Source: Coprobacter secundus (GTDB lineage Bacteria; Bacteroidota; Bacteroidia; Bacteroidales; Coprobacteraceae). Taken from it: 64,000 bases of DNA. Made by a program: the position numbers and the translations under genes. Shown one piece after another: positions 52,446-61,381 of the stretch (position 1 is the first letter of the stretch; every line of letters begins with the position of its first letter). A model generated the notes under the pieces. That model was not told the DNA's origin and did no database searches. It saw only the letters and a list, made by a program, of their open reading frames with translations. The stretch lies in contig JTDA01000008.1 of the NCBI GenBank assembly GCA_000803105.1, forward strand, positions 1 to 64,000, written 5' to 3'.

Positions 52446-52590
52446 GAATGATATTTCATCTTCCTTAGTGGGGAAAACATAAGTTCGTAATTGATTTCTT
52501 AAATCATTCAATACGTCTTGTAACTGATGCGCCATTGAAAGAGAAGTAGGAATAATATCGTAGCCGTAGAGGTCAATTTCATCTATTTAT
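52446..52590 (-). pseudogene. RteC-like fragment
   Basis: An open minus-strand segment without start or proper end encodes DEIDLYGYDIIPTSLSMAHQ, LQDVLNDLRNQLRTYVFPTK and EDEISFF. This resembles the N-terminal part of RteC, the excision regulator of Bacteroides conjugative transposons. The match is from memory of the E-x-x-F-F-K region and is tentative. It joins the integrase stub tail to tail, as if by an internal deletion. Confidence 0.45.
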
Positions 52591-52686
52591 TAGAACTAAT
52601 ATTGGGGAAAGGTTCTCTTTCATCTGCAAATTCTTTTGTAAGTCATCCACCTTGCTAAAATCAACAGCAAGGTGGATTCTCAGTTA

Positions 52687-53031
52687 TTACAAGTAATCTT
52701 CTCGTTGAGGGGTGAACACATCAACAACTTCACCACCTTCAATAACTTCGAACGAATGGGGCGTGTTTCCAGGAATAGCATAGCTATCGCCTGGATGAAG
52801 CAATATATCAATATTTTTTTCCGGTATTTCCACTTTCAATCGGTATTCCCCTGAAATGACATAGCCGCATTGCTCATGCGGGTGTTGATGTGTTGTGGCG
52901 AAATTGCCTTTTACATAATTCATCTTGGTTACCATTGACTTTTCACCAATTGCCAAAGAATCCAATGAAACACCTTTAAATACTTTTTTCAAGGCATCTT
53001 TTTTGTGTACTACAATTTTTGTCTTTATCAT
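52687..53031 (-). CDS. Cupin-domain protein
   Basis: 114 residues from the Met at 53031; the frame is open a further 37 codons upstream but that part is unlike the family. Cupin motif 1: TTHQHPHEQCGYVISGEYRL with two His and a Glu as metal ligands. Motif 2: PGDSYAIPGNTPHSFEV. Small single-domain cupins bind metals or small ligands and have varied roles. Lies in the remnant island, 123 bp downstream of the MarR-GNAT gene on the same strand; the two may form an operon. Confidence 0.8.
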   Translation of the reverse strand: MIKTKIVVHKKDALKKVFKGVSLDSLAIGEKSMVTKMNYVKGNFATTHQHPHEQCGYVISGEYRLKVEIPEKNIDILLHPGDSYAIPGNTPHSFEVIEGGEVVDVFTPQREDYL

Positions 53032-53154
53032 CTTTCTACTTTTTAGATTAATTGTTTTTTCGTTATCTGTTTTCAATATGTTTTCATTAAAAGGATACTT
53101 ACATAAATTAGCTACACTCAAAACGAATAATCTACTAAGCATAAATATTGTGAT

Positions 53155-54105
53155 TTATATTGTCAGCTCCATTTGAATATTACCTCTTTCATAAGCAGGA
53201 TGATATTCAGAAAGTTCTTTGAATCCTATCTTTTTGTATATATGGATAGCAGGTTTTAACAGTGTGTTGCTTTCAAGGAATAATTTCTTGGCTCCGAGTT
53301 CTTTTGCCTTATTTACAGCAGCTTTACATAACAGAATACCAATACCTTTCCCTTGTGCTTTTGGGCTGACAGCAAGTTTTGCCAATTCGTAATCAAATAT
53401 TAAATCATCCATTTTGCAGAGAGCACATACGCCAACTGGTTCGTTTTTGTAAGTCGCAACAAAAATATATCCACCTTTATCAATAATATTTTGTTGGGGA
53501 TAATCGAGATATTCCAAATCATGTGCTTCTAAACGCCAATGGGCAGTTATCCAATTCTCATTCAACGATTTGAATATAGCTTGAAAACTTGGGTTATAAG
53601 GAACTATCTGTATATCATGGCTTTCTCTTGCCTTTTTCGCTTCTTTCACCCGTTGAAATAAACTTTTCTCAGAGAGTAATTCTTCCCATTCTTCAATAGC
53701 TCTCCATAAATCATTACGTGTTTCTTTTGATATATTCTCGATTGCTGTTGCTACATCAGAGCATTGCGTAGATAAAATATCTGCCATTTCTTTTCCTTTA
53801 TCAGACAGAACAATAACATTTCTTCTTTTGTCTGTTTTGTCTGTTATTTCTTTTATTAGCCCCTTCGCATCCATTTCTTTTACAATATTACTTACTGACG
53901 GGTGAGTATGGCCTATTTCTTTGGCAATACCCGTTATCGTCTTAGCTTCTCCATCGGATAATACAAAAAAAACGGGAAACCATTTAGGCTTTATTTCCAC
54001 ACCATACAATTGATAAATTTGAGATGCGTCAGCCGTAACTTTATCGGTAAGCATACGTAATCTGCTACCAATGGCCATTTTACCTGTTTTTTCAAAAAAC
54101 TCCAT
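53155..54105 (-). CDS. MarR-family regulator fused to a GNAT acetyltransferase
   Basis: 316 residues. Residues about 1-150 form a MarR winged helix (FFVLSDGEAKTITGIAKEIG, SNIVKEMDAKGLIKEITDKT, DKRRNVIVLSDKG). Residues about 165-316 are a GNAT domain (YIFVATYKNEPVGVCALCKM, LAKLAVSPKAQGKGIGILLC with the acetyl-CoA loop Q-x-x-G-x-G/I, IHIYKKIGFKEL). This fusion is known as a family in many bacteria, but its role is not established. Cargo of the tRNA-Lys island together with the cupin. Confidence 0.88.
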   Translation of the reverse strand: MEFFEKTGKMAIGSRLRMLTDKVTADASQIYQLYGVEIKPKWFPVFFVLSDGEAKTITGIAKEIGHTHPSVSNIVKEMDAKGLIKEITDKTDKRRNVIVLSDKGKEMADILSTQCSDVATAIENISKETRNDLWRAIEEWEELLSEKSLFQRVKEAKKARESHDIQIVPYNPSFQAIFKSLNENWITAHWRLEAHDLEYLDYPQQNIIDKGGYIFVATYKNEPVGVCALCKMDDLIFDYELAKLAVSPKAQGKGIGILLCKAAVNKAKELGAKKLFLESNTLLKPAIHIYKKIGFKELSEYHPAYERGNIQMELTI

Positions 54106-54240
54106 ATTATATGTTATTAAAAACGTAATTGATTACACAAAAATATAAAACAAACTTTTATCTGCAAAAGAAGTACAGAAAATATTTTCTTTCTTGGCAA
54201 GTAATAAGTTTATTCTGAGAATTTATGCCTACAAATTTTT

Positions 54241-54290
54241 AGTGTAAGGTGCAAGTATATATCTATATATAGCTTGCACCTTGCACTAAC
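54241..54290. terminator. Palindrome upstream of MarR-GNAT
   Basis: AGTG-TAAGGTGCAAG and CTTGCACCTTGCACT pair around an AT-only loop (TATATATCTATATATAG). No clear U-tract, so the role as terminator is a guess. Confidence 0.5.
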
Positions 54291-54477
54291 CTTAGAATGT
54301 TTATTTTAACGGTTTGCAGAATTCAAAAATAATGCGTACGTTCGAACCCAAGATGTTGGCAGGCAGACACCGGACAAGAGCAAATAGTTTTTCAGGACTA
54401 AAGTGTGACGGATGCAAAGCCAAAATTTCTGAAAGTACTGATATTGAGGAAGAAATAACGTTTGGTTCATAATCCAA

Positions 54478-54600
54478 GCGGATCACTGGAACGCTGGACA
54501 GAAACGGACAGTAAATGTACGATTCCTACAATGTCTGGGTATTGTAGGAGTTTTTCTTTGTATAATGTCTGTGCTCCAAGATGCGAAAGGGTCATAAAAA
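54478..54600. repeat. Right attachment-type direct repeat
   Basis: GCGGATCACTGGAACGCTGG followed by the same terminator hairpin (CCTACAAT / ATTGTAGG, TTTTTC, about 54523-54556) and TATAATGTCTGTGC as at 52057-52180. It is separated from the tRNA copy by about 2.4 kb and marks the far end of the decayed island. Confidence 0.7.
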
Positions 54601-55191
54601 GGGGGTGACGTAAAAATCAGAGGGCTTCATTGCTTACGCATAAATTGGGGGCGGTCTGAACAGAAAGGCCGCCTTGTCCTTTTCTTTTCTGAACTGAGAA
54701 GGGAAACTCTTTATTTTAGCACTGCAAGATTCGGACGCAGCGTTTGTAGAACGTTTTTCAAAGAGGTGTATGGTTTCCAAATGATGTGTCCGTACGGATT
54801 TGGCCCCGCCTTCCAAAAGCAAGGAAGCCGGATTTGTTCGCTTCATCATACTATCTTGCCGGTCTTGTCAAAGCCGTATCCTTATGTTTGTACTGGTGGT
54901 AAATCACCCCAAGCCTCATTGGACAAGGGCTGTCTCCCTGCTTCGGGGACGTCTGCGCCCGGAGGGTTCCAACAGGACGGAAGTAACAGTTCTTACACCA
55001 GCATCTTTTATGATTGCAATGATACATCCCGGACTTAGCGAAAGTAGGGAAATAATATAGTGTAATATATTGTAGGTAAATAAAAAATAATTTAGTAAAT
55101 TTAGAGCTTTTAAAGATAGATAAAGGGGAAGGACAAAATTGGGAGTCGTATAGTGTAAGGTATATATACTCAAATCTAAAAACAAAGCCTG
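54601..55191. other. Intergenic stretch between the island and the sulfatase gene
   Basis: 591 bp, GC-richer up to about 55040, with open frames on both strands (for example 54634-54849 minus, MMKRTNPASLLLEGGAKSVR...) that I cannot support as genes. It may be left-over sequence of the conjugative element. The last ~150 bp are AT-rich and should hold the sulfatase promoter. Confidence 0.4.
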
Positions 55192-56751
55192 ATGAAACAT
55201 TTTGTTAGAAACGGAATTTGGCCGTCTATGGCGTTATTAGCATTTATAGGATGCAAAGGAGAAAAGAAAAGCGCATCACAAGAGTTGCCCAATGTTATAT
55301 TTATTTATGCTGATGATATTGGATATGGTGATTTTAGTTGTAATGGATATGCTACGGTAGAAACTCCGAATGTGGATCGTTTAGCGAAAGATGGTATTCG
55401 TTTTACGAATGCTCATGCGACAGCTGCTACCAGTACCCCGTCACGCTATTCAATGTTAACAGGTGAATATGCCTGGAGGCGTGAAGGGACAGGGATAGCG
55501 ACGGGTGATGCCGGTATGATTATACGTCCTGAACGGACAACTATAGCTGATATGTTTAAGCAGGCGGGTTATGTAACCGGTGTTGTCGGAAAGTGGCATT
55601 TAGGTTTAGGGGATAAAGCTGGTACACAAGATTGGAATGGAACAGTAACTCCAGGTCCGAAAGACATAGGTTTTGATTATTCTTATATAATGGCGGCTAC
55701 AGGAGACAGGGTACCTTGCGTATGGATGCGTGATGGAAGAGTTGTAAATCTTTCTCCTGACGACCCTATTGAGGTAAGCTATACGACACCATTTCCGGGA
55801 GAACCTACTTATATGACAAATCCTGAACTTGCAACCGTGATGAGGCCCAGCCCCAATCATGGGCATAACCAGTCTATTATTAGCGGAATACCTCGTATCG
55901 GTTATATGAAGGGGGGGCATTCTGCGCGGTGGAAGGATGAGACTATAGGTGATAGTATATTGGTAAACGCGTTACAATTTATTGGGCAAAATAAGCAGCA
56001 TCCCTTTTTTTTGTATTTAGGTACAAACGATATTCATGTTCCGAGAGTTCCTCATCCCCGTTTTGTTGGAAAAAGTGGATTAGGCCCGCGTGGAGATGCT
56101 ATATTAGAGTTTGATTATACTGTAGGAAAAGTTTTAGATTTGTTAGATAGTCTTAATATCGCAGACAATACTTTGATTATTCTTTCGAGTGATAATGGGC
56201 CTGTGGTGGATGACGGTTATGCTGACAAGGCTTGGGAACTGTTGGGTGACCATAAACCATGGGGACCGTATAGAGGAGGAAAATATAGTTCGTTCGAAGC
56301 CGGGACTCGAGTGCCTTGTATTGTGCGTTGGCCTCAAAGAGTGGAATTCGGGGTCTCTGGGGCATTGGTGTCGCAGATTGATTGGTTTGCTTCTTTGGCT
56401 TCTCTTATCGGTATACAGTTACCTGATAGTGTGGCTCCTGACAGTCGAAATCAGATAGAGGCATGGCTTGGCAAAGACCTTAGAGGCAGAGACTATGTTA
56501 TAGAACAATCGTTGAATAATAATCTTTCGGTAATATCGGCTGATGGATGGAAGTATATACAGCCCAATGGTGGCCCGGCTATTGAACAATATACTAAAAT
56601 GGAATTGGGAAACAACCCGCAACCGCAGTTGTATAATATGATGAAAGACCCCGGGGAAACTGAAAATCTGGCCAAGACATATCCTGCCATATTGGAGCAG
56701 ATGCAAAAGGTTATTGCTGACGAGCAGCAGAGAACGGCAGTCGTAAAATAG
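55192..56751 (+). CDS. Sulfatase (S1 family), serine-type, lipoprotein
   Basis: Hydrolyses sulfate esters, probably on glycans. 519 residues; N-terminal signal with lipobox FIGC (Cys21). Metal and substrate motifs: IYADDIGYGD, S81-T-P-S-R85 (the S-x-P-x-R signature in which Ser is turned to formylglycine by an anaerobic sulfatase-maturating enzyme), YSMLTGEYAWR, GKWHLG, SSDNGPV and GGKYSSFEAGTRVPC. Apart from the PUL by 34 kb and unlike it in composition, so no reason to link the two. The maturase is not in the window. Followed by a phosphoesterase gene. Confidence 0.93.
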   Translation: MKHFVRNGIWPSMALLAFIGCKGEKKSASQELPNVIFIYADDIGYGDFSCNGYATVETPNVDRLAKDGIRFTNAHATAATSTPSRYSMLTGEYAWRREGTGIATGDAGMIIRPERTTIADMFKQAGYVTGVVGKWHLGLGDKAGTQDWNGTVTPGPKDIGFDYSYIMAATGDRVPCVWMRDGRVVNLSPDDPIEVSYTTPFPGEPTYMTNPELATVMRPSPNHGHNQSIISGIPRIGYMKGGHSARWKDETIGDSILVNALQFIGQNKQHPFFLYLGTNDIHVPRVPHPRFVGKSGLGPRGDAILEFDYTVGKVLDLLDSLNIADNTLIILSSDNGPVVDDGYADKAWELLGDHKPWGPYRGGKYSSFEAGTRVPCIVRWPQRVEFGVSGALVSQIDWFASLASLIGIQLPDSVAPDSRNQIEAWLGKDLRGRDYVIEQSLNNNLSVISADGWKYIQPNGGPAIEQYTKMELGNNPQPQLYNMMKDPGETENLAKTYPAILEQMQKVIADEQQRTAVVK

Positions 56752-56767
56752 AGTGTTTGAAAATGAT

Positions 56768-56818
56768 TTATGAAGTGCACTTCAAAAGTTAAAACTTGGA
56801 CTTTTGGGGTGCACTTTG
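56768..56818 (+). terminator. Terminator-like hairpin after the sulfatase
   Basis: GAAGTGCACTTCAAAAGT and ACTTTTGGGGTGCACTTT pair over about 16 bases with one bulge, 17 bp after the sulfatase stop. Confidence 0.65.
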
Positions 56819-56864
56819 AATATTAGAAGTTTTATATATTCTCATTTAGTATAAAAAGTAAGAT

Positions 56865-58370
56865 ATGAGGGAGTGGATTATTTGTTTGTTATTCTTTTTA
56901 CCAGGGATGTCAGTGGCACAATCGATTGTAACGGGGAGAGTATATTGGGATAAAAATCAAAATGGAAAATATGATAAGGGTGAGCCCGTCTTGAGGGGCA
57001 TACCTGTATCGAATGGTGATACCATTGTGATGACCAATCGGAATGGGGAGTATTCGTTGACGGTATTTTCTGGAGAGAGTGTTTTTCCCATATTGCCGTC
57101 GGAATATACGTTGACAACTACAAATGAACAAATAGAAAATTCCCATTATGTTTATTTTCCGGCAGGAGATGTACCGGCAAAGAACAGAGTAGATTTTGCA
57201 CTTTCCAGAATAGTTGTTGCTCCATCTTTTAGAGTAGCGGCAGTCGGAGACATGCAGGTAGGAAAATATTCGGAAGAAAATTATGCGGGAGCTACGATTC
57301 TCTCTGAATTGGCAGAGCGTCGAGATATAGATTTTAGCATTCATCTTGGAGATATAGTAAATGAGCCTTTTCCTTATTTAAAGAATATGTATGGTATGAT
57401 GAGAGTGATACCTACTCCGTCGTGGACTGTATTAGGAAACCATGATAGGGATTTGACTCATGGGCCGGAAAAACAGGAATCTGTTTTTAATACTTATTTT
57501 GGTGCAGCAACTTATTCGTTCAATCGTGGAGGTATTCATTTCATTGTTATTAATAATATTTTTCCTGATGGACAAAGGGGGTATAATGGGGGTTATAATG
57601 ATAAACAAATACGTTTCTTGAAAAATGATTTGAAATTGGTGCCCAGGCAAAATCGTATAGTGATATGCCAACATATACCTATGATGTATACAGCTCAAAA
57701 AGAACAGATTCTTGGTCTGCTGGCCGGTAGAGGTGATGTATTGGTGCTATCAGGACATACTCATCAGATAGCCCGCCATTTTATGGTTGGTGATCATGTC
57801 CGTATACATGAGTTAGGTGTCGGTGCTACTTGTGGAAGTTGGTGGGTCGGTGAGCGGGATTGGATGGGAATTCCTGCAGCCATAATGCAATGTGGAAGCC
57901 CCAGGGGATACTTTACATTAGATTTTGACAGGGTAGGGTATGATATTAAATTCAAAGGTGTAGGTCTTGATTCGAATCGTCAAATGGATATATGGGTAAA
58001 TGGATTGGATTCTATTGATGGTAAGATACCGGGCCTGGATACGCTGAAAACGAATACGATAATAGTAAATGTGTATGGCGGATGTGATAGTACAGAGGTG
58101 AGAATTCAGCTTGATAATGGGACTTGGAATACGATGCAACATGTTTCGATGATTGCCCCTAATGTAAGCCGCATGTTGTATTGGAATAAAACAGCCGGTT
58201 ATCCTACGAAATATAGCCGTCGTGCAGTTTTACGTCGACAAAAATCTCCTCATATATGGAAAATAGAATATCCAGATGTTTTAACGCCTGGTACTCATTT
58301 TGTAAAGATAAAAGCTTATGATAAATATGGCCTTGATGTGACCGGGTCTCTGTCTTTTGTAAAAGAGTAG
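56865..58370 (+). CDS. Secreted calcineurin-like phosphoesterase with N- and C-terminal beta domains
   Basis: 501 residues with a signal peptide (MREWIICLLFFLPGMSVAQ). Residues about 22-120 form an SdrD B-like domain (GRVYWDKNQNGKYDKGEPVLRG). The metallophosphoesterase follows (about 127-350): AVGDMQVG, HLGDIVNEP, LGNHDRD, ICQHIPM and SGHTHQ give the full set of metal ligands. A C-terminal beta domain (about 385-501) ends in THFVKIKAYDKYG. This three-part layout is typical of Bacteroidales secreted phosphoesterases, whose substrates are unknown. The promoter region between it and the sulfatase is 113 bp with a terminator, so it is probably its own unit. Confidence 0.92.
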   Translation: MREWIICLLFFLPGMSVAQSIVTGRVYWDKNQNGKYDKGEPVLRGIPVSNGDTIVMTNRNGEYSLTVFSGESVFPILPSEYTLTTTNEQIENSHYVYFPAGDVPAKNRVDFALSRIVVAPSFRVAAVGDMQVGKYSEENYAGATILSELAERRDIDFSIHLGDIVNEPFPYLKNMYGMMRVIPTPSWTVLGNHDRDLTHGPEKQESVFNTYFGAATYSFNRGGIHFIVINNIFPDGQRGYNGGYNDKQIRFLKNDLKLVPRQNRIVICQHIPMMYTAQKEQILGLLAGRGDVLVLSGHTHQIARHFMVGDHVRIHELGVGATCGSWWVGERDWMGIPAAIMQCGSPRGYFTLDFDRVGYDIKFKGVGLDSNRQMDIWVNGLDSIDGKIPGLDTLKTNTIIVNVYGGCDSTEVRIQLDNGTWNTMQHVSMIAPNVSRMLYWNKTAGYPTKYSRRAVLRRQKSPHIWKIEYPDVLTPGTHFVKIKAYDKYGLDVTGSLSFVKE

Positions 58371-58462
58371 ATGCAATAAGAGATAAAGGTAAAAAGATAA
58401 AAAATATTTATTTGTTGAACATTTTCATTTTTGTACTTGTATATATACATAGTAATATTATG

Positions 58463-58499
58463 ATTGATTCTAAGTGCCTGTCGTAGGGGCTTAGAATCA
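58463..58499 (+). promoter_or_regulatory. Leader hairpin upstream of fbaB
   Basis: TTGATTCTAAG (58463-58473) and CTTAGAATCAA (58489-58499) form a perfect 11-bp stem, with CCT/AGG inside the loop able to extend it. It ends 16 bp before the fbaB ATG and no U-tract follows, so it could shield the ribosome-binding region or stabilise the mRNA 5' end. Confidence 0.5.
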
Positions 58500-58515
58500 A
58501 TAAAAAATTGAATAT

Positions 58516-59574
58516 ATGAGTACAAAAAAAATAGTCGATTTGTTAGGAGATGAGGCTGGTCATTATCTCGATTATACGTGTAAAACCATTGATAAATCTC
58601 TTCTTCATCTACCATCGCCTGATGTCGTTGACAAGGTCTGGGTACAATCAGACAGGAATACTCCGACATTGAATAATTTCCAGATTTTGCTTAATCATGG
58701 TCGATTGGCAGGCACAGGGTATCTTTCTATATTACCAGTAGACCAAGGTATAGAGCATACTGCGGGGGCGTCATTTGCTCCTAATCCTCTATATTTTGAC
58801 CCGGAGAATATAATTCGTTTGGCCGTTGAGGGAGGGTGTAATGCTGTGGCTTCAACATTTGGCGTTTTAGGTTCTGTAGCGAGGAAGTATGCTCATAAAA
58901 TACCTTTTATTGTAAAGCTTAATCATAATGAACTGTTAAGTTATCCCAATACTTACAATCAGATAATGTTTGGTTCAGTAAAAGAGGCTTGGAATATGGG
59001 GGCCGTAGCAGTCGGGGCGACAATATATTTTGGGTCAGAGGAAAGTCGCCGCCAAATAATAGAGGTGGCCGAAGCATTCGAATATGCTCATGAGTTAGGT
59101 ATGGTTACGATTTTGTGGTGTTATTTACGGAATGAGGCATTTAAGAAAGATGGTGTGGATTACCATGCTTCTGCGGATTTGACCGGGCAGGCCAACCATT
59201 TGGGAGTGACTATTAAAGCTGATATTGTGAAACAAAAATTGCCGGTTAATAATGGCGGATTTGTGAATCTTGGTTTCGGAAAGAGCGATAAGCGCATGTA
59301 TACAGAACTGTCGTCAGCACATCCAATAGATATGTGCCGTTATCAAATTGTGAATGGGTACATGGGGCGTGTTGGTCTTATAAACTCAGGAGGCGAATCT
59401 TTGGGTGCGTCTGATATGAAAGATGCTGTGGTGACTGCCGTTGTAAACAAGCGGGCCGGTGGTATGGGCCTTATCAGTGGCCGTAAGGCATTCCAACGTC
59501 CGATGAAAGAAGGTATAGAACTGCTGAATACTATTCAAGATGTATATCTTGATAAGGATATTACGATAGCATAG
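58516..59574 (+). CDS. fbaB: Class I fructose-bisphosphate aldolase, DhnA/FbaB type
   Basis: Glycolytic/gluconeogenic aldol cleavage of fructose 1,6-bisphosphate through a Schiff base, no metal. 352 residues. Motifs: SILPVDQGIEHTAGASFAPN, VASTFGVLGSVARKYAHKIPFIVKLNHNE, GAVAVGATIYFGSEESRRQI, LGVTIKADIVKQKLP (candidate Schiff-base Lys region) and VGLINSGGESLGASDMKDAV (phosphate-binding loop). Length matches Bacteroidales FbaB. Single gene with a stem-loop in its leader. Confidence 0.93.
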   Translation: MSTKKIVDLLGDEAGHYLDYTCKTIDKSLLHLPSPDVVDKVWVQSDRNTPTLNNFQILLNHGRLAGTGYLSILPVDQGIEHTAGASFAPNPLYFDPENIIRLAVEGGCNAVASTFGVLGSVARKYAHKIPFIVKLNHNELLSYPNTYNQIMFGSVKEAWNMGAVAVGATIYFGSEESRRQIIEVAEAFEYAHELGMVTILWCYLRNEAFKKDGVDYHASADLTGQANHLGVTIKADIVKQKLPVNNGGFVNLGFGKSDKRMYTELSSAHPIDMCRYQIVNGYMGRVGLINSGGESLGASDMKDAVVTAVVNKRAGGMGLISGRKAFQRPMKEGIELLNTIQDVYLDKDITIA

Positions 59575-59591
59575 AAAAAGTGAAGGAGAAT

Positions 59592-59638
59592 TATTCCCTC
59601 TCAAAAAGAATAGTCAAAATATTCTTTTGGGGAGGGGA
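59592..59638 (+). terminator. Terminator-like hairpin after fbaB
   Basis: CCCTC-TCAAAAAGAATA and TATTCTTTTGGGGAGGG pair over about 16 bases around GTCAAAA, 15 bp after the fbaB stop. Confidence 0.7.
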
Positions 59639-59738
59639 TGGTTTGTAATAGTAAGATTGAAAAAGGATAATGATATTTTTATGGACAGTGTCTAAAAAGG
59701 AGCTATCCTCAGTTTTGTGTGTTTATCGATGATAAAAA

Positions 59739-59760
59739 AGGTGTGTTAAACAACACACCT
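59739..59760. terminator. Perfect palindrome between convergent genes
   Basis: AGGTGTGTT / AACACACCT with a 4-nt loop, preceded by A-run and followed by TGAAAA. It lies 19 bp beyond the stop of the 89-residue gene on the minus strand, which then gives the U-tract (CTTTTTTATC). Confidence 0.75.
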
Positions 59761-59778
59761 GAAAATGTGGGATTATTA

Positions 59779-60048
59779 TTATCTGTTAATTTCGTTTTTT
59801 ATGATTTCTTCTTCAATTATTTCTTCGGCATGATACGTGTTTTTATCCGGTATCCCTAATAATCTATTTATTTGATGGCGTTTATCGAGATCCTTGAAGT
59901 AGGTTTCGATTACTTTATATAAATCGAATCCGTCGGTAGAACCGGCTGCTATGCCTAATCTGTCTATCATTTTTTCTATAGCTTTATGAATTTCACTTGT
60001 TTCTATCAGGTGAAGTTCGTTACTATGTATCAACCAATTTTCTTCCAT
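59779..60048 (-). CDS. Conserved-looking hypothetical protein, 89 residues
   Basis: A mostly helical, charged protein: MEENWLIHSNELHLIETSEI, HKAIEKMIDRLGIAAGSTDG, FDLYKVIETYFKDLDKRHQI and an acidic/basic tail EEIIEEEIIKNEINR. No signal peptide, TM helix or metal motif. Codon use fits neighbours, and it has a proper downstream terminator, so I accept it as a real gene. Function unknown. Confidence 0.65.
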   Translation of the reverse strand: MEENWLIHSNELHLIETSEIHKAIEKMIDRLGIAAGSTDGFDLYKVIETYFKDLDKRHQINRLLGIPDKNTYHAEEIIEEEIIKNEINR

Positions 60049-60143
60049 AATGGTTTGTTTTTATAGTTATCTTATAAAGATAACCATCATTGAGGAAAGA
60101 AAGTTCAATGGATTTGATAACTAATCATTATTTAATAAAAATG

Positions 60144-60170
60144 AAAAACCAGGAGAGTGTCCTGGTTTTT
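60144..60170. terminator. Terminator after ltaE
   Basis: AAAAACCAGGA / TCCTGGTTTTT perfect stem with a 5-nt loop (GAGTG), located 12 bp beyond the stop of the minus-strand threonine aldolase gene. Symmetric U-tracts. Confidence 0.85.
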
Positions 60171-60181
60171 GTTTTATATGT

Positions 60182-61240
60182 TTATTTTTCGGAATTGACC
60201 GTAAATTTTAGTGGAAATTCTTTCAATGCATCTTTCAAATCTTCCAGGAAACTATGAACGTCTTCGGGGGTTGTGTCGAAAGAAGTTACTAAACGCATTT
60301 CATCAGTAATTTCGTTCCAGATATAGAATACATATTTTTGTTGTAATTTTTCTATTACTTTCCGAGGCATACACATCAATACGATATTGGCTTCTACTTT
60401 TTGAGAAAACTCGACGTCGCATATCTCCCGTATTCCTTTTACCAGTAATTGGGCCATCTTGTTAGCGTGTAAAGCATTTTTTCGCCATAATTCATTGGTC
60501 AAATACGGAAGGAATTGGCAGGAAGTATATCTCATTTTAGAATATAATTGTCCAGATTGTTTCCGTATGTATTTCATGTTCTCAGAAAGTTCCGGCCGGA
60601 ATGAGATTACCGCTTCTCCTAACATCATTCCGTTTTTCGTACCTCCAAAACTAAGGATGTCGACGTCGCAATCGGCTGTCAATTCTTTGAGTGTTACGCC
60701 CAGATAAGCAGCAGCATTTGCCAGACGAGCTCCGTCAACGTGTAAGTACATACCGTATTTGTGTATCAGGTCAGCAATAGCTTTTATTTCTTTGGGTGTG
60801 TATACAGTCCCGTATTCAGTGCATTCTGATATATATACGACCTTCGGCTGAGATTGATGTACGGCCCCGAAACCCACCAGTTTTTCACGAATTAGTTCAG
60901 GAGTTAATTTCCCGTCACGAGTTACAATTTCTTTTATCTGGCATCCTGTTTGGAATACAGGGGCTCCGCATTCGTCCATGAATATATGGGCCGATTCTGC
61001 GGCAATAATAGAATTGAATGTACGAGTGCAAGCTCTTAAAGCTACTGAGTTGGCTCCTGTACCGTTAAAAACAAAATAGGGGTCGGCTTTGGGACCGAAT
61101 ACTTCTTTGATAAGTGTTACAGCTCTGTTGGTCCATTCATCTTCGCCATATCCCATTGCGTGATCTTTATTGGCATCTTCAATAGCCTTTAAAACCAAAG
61201 GATGTATTCCGGAGTTATTGTCACTGGCAAAACTTCTCAT
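60182..61240 (-). CDS. ltaE: Low-specificity L-threonine aldolase
   Basis: PLP enzyme cleaving threonine/allo-threonine to glycine and acetaldehyde. 352 residues, fold type I: SDNNSGIHPLVLKAIEDAN, FNGTGANSVALRA (PLP phosphate), HIFMDECGAPVF, LHVDGARLANAA (Asp pairing with PLP nitrogen) and the Schiff-base Lys202 in LSFGGTKNGMM. A -7 element TATCTTTG (reverse complement of 61285-61292) lies 45 bp upstream. Single-gene unit with its own terminator. Confidence 0.95.
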   Translation of the reverse strand: MRSFASDNNSGIHPLVLKAIEDANKDHAMGYGEDEWTNRAVTLIKEVFGPKADPYFVFNGTGANSVALRACTRTFNSIIAAESAHIFMDECGAPVFQTGCQIKEIVTRDGKLTPELIREKLVGFGAVHQSQPKVVYISECTEYGTVYTPKEIKAIADLIHKYGMYLHVDGARLANAAAYLGVTLKELTADCDVDILSFGGTKNGMMLGEAVISFRPELSENMKYIRKQSGQLYSKMRYTSCQFLPYLTNELWRKNALHANKMAQLLVKGIREICDVEFSQKVEANIVLMCMPRKVIEKLQQKYVFYIWNEITDEMRLVTSFDTTPEDVHSFLEDLKDALKEFPLKFTVNSEK

Positions 61241-61381
61241 GTCGATTTTTTTCTTGTATAATCAGGTTTATTTTAAATCCATTGCAAAGATATAGCTAAT
61301 GACGCAAAGAAAATTGTATTTTTATGAAAAATTTTGGTATAACTTCGATATTTTAGCAAGCCAATATTTTAATGGTAATTT

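Noticed and set aside
54301..54486. 61-residue minus-strand frame running into the right direct repeat
   Set aside because: No recognisable motif, and its start lies inside the repeat; coding status unsupported.
54634..54849. 71-residue minus-strand frame starting MMKRTNPASLLLEGG
   Set aside because: No domain, Ser/Lys-rich, overlaps open frames on the other strand. It may be leftover mobile-element sequence but I cannot support it as a gene.
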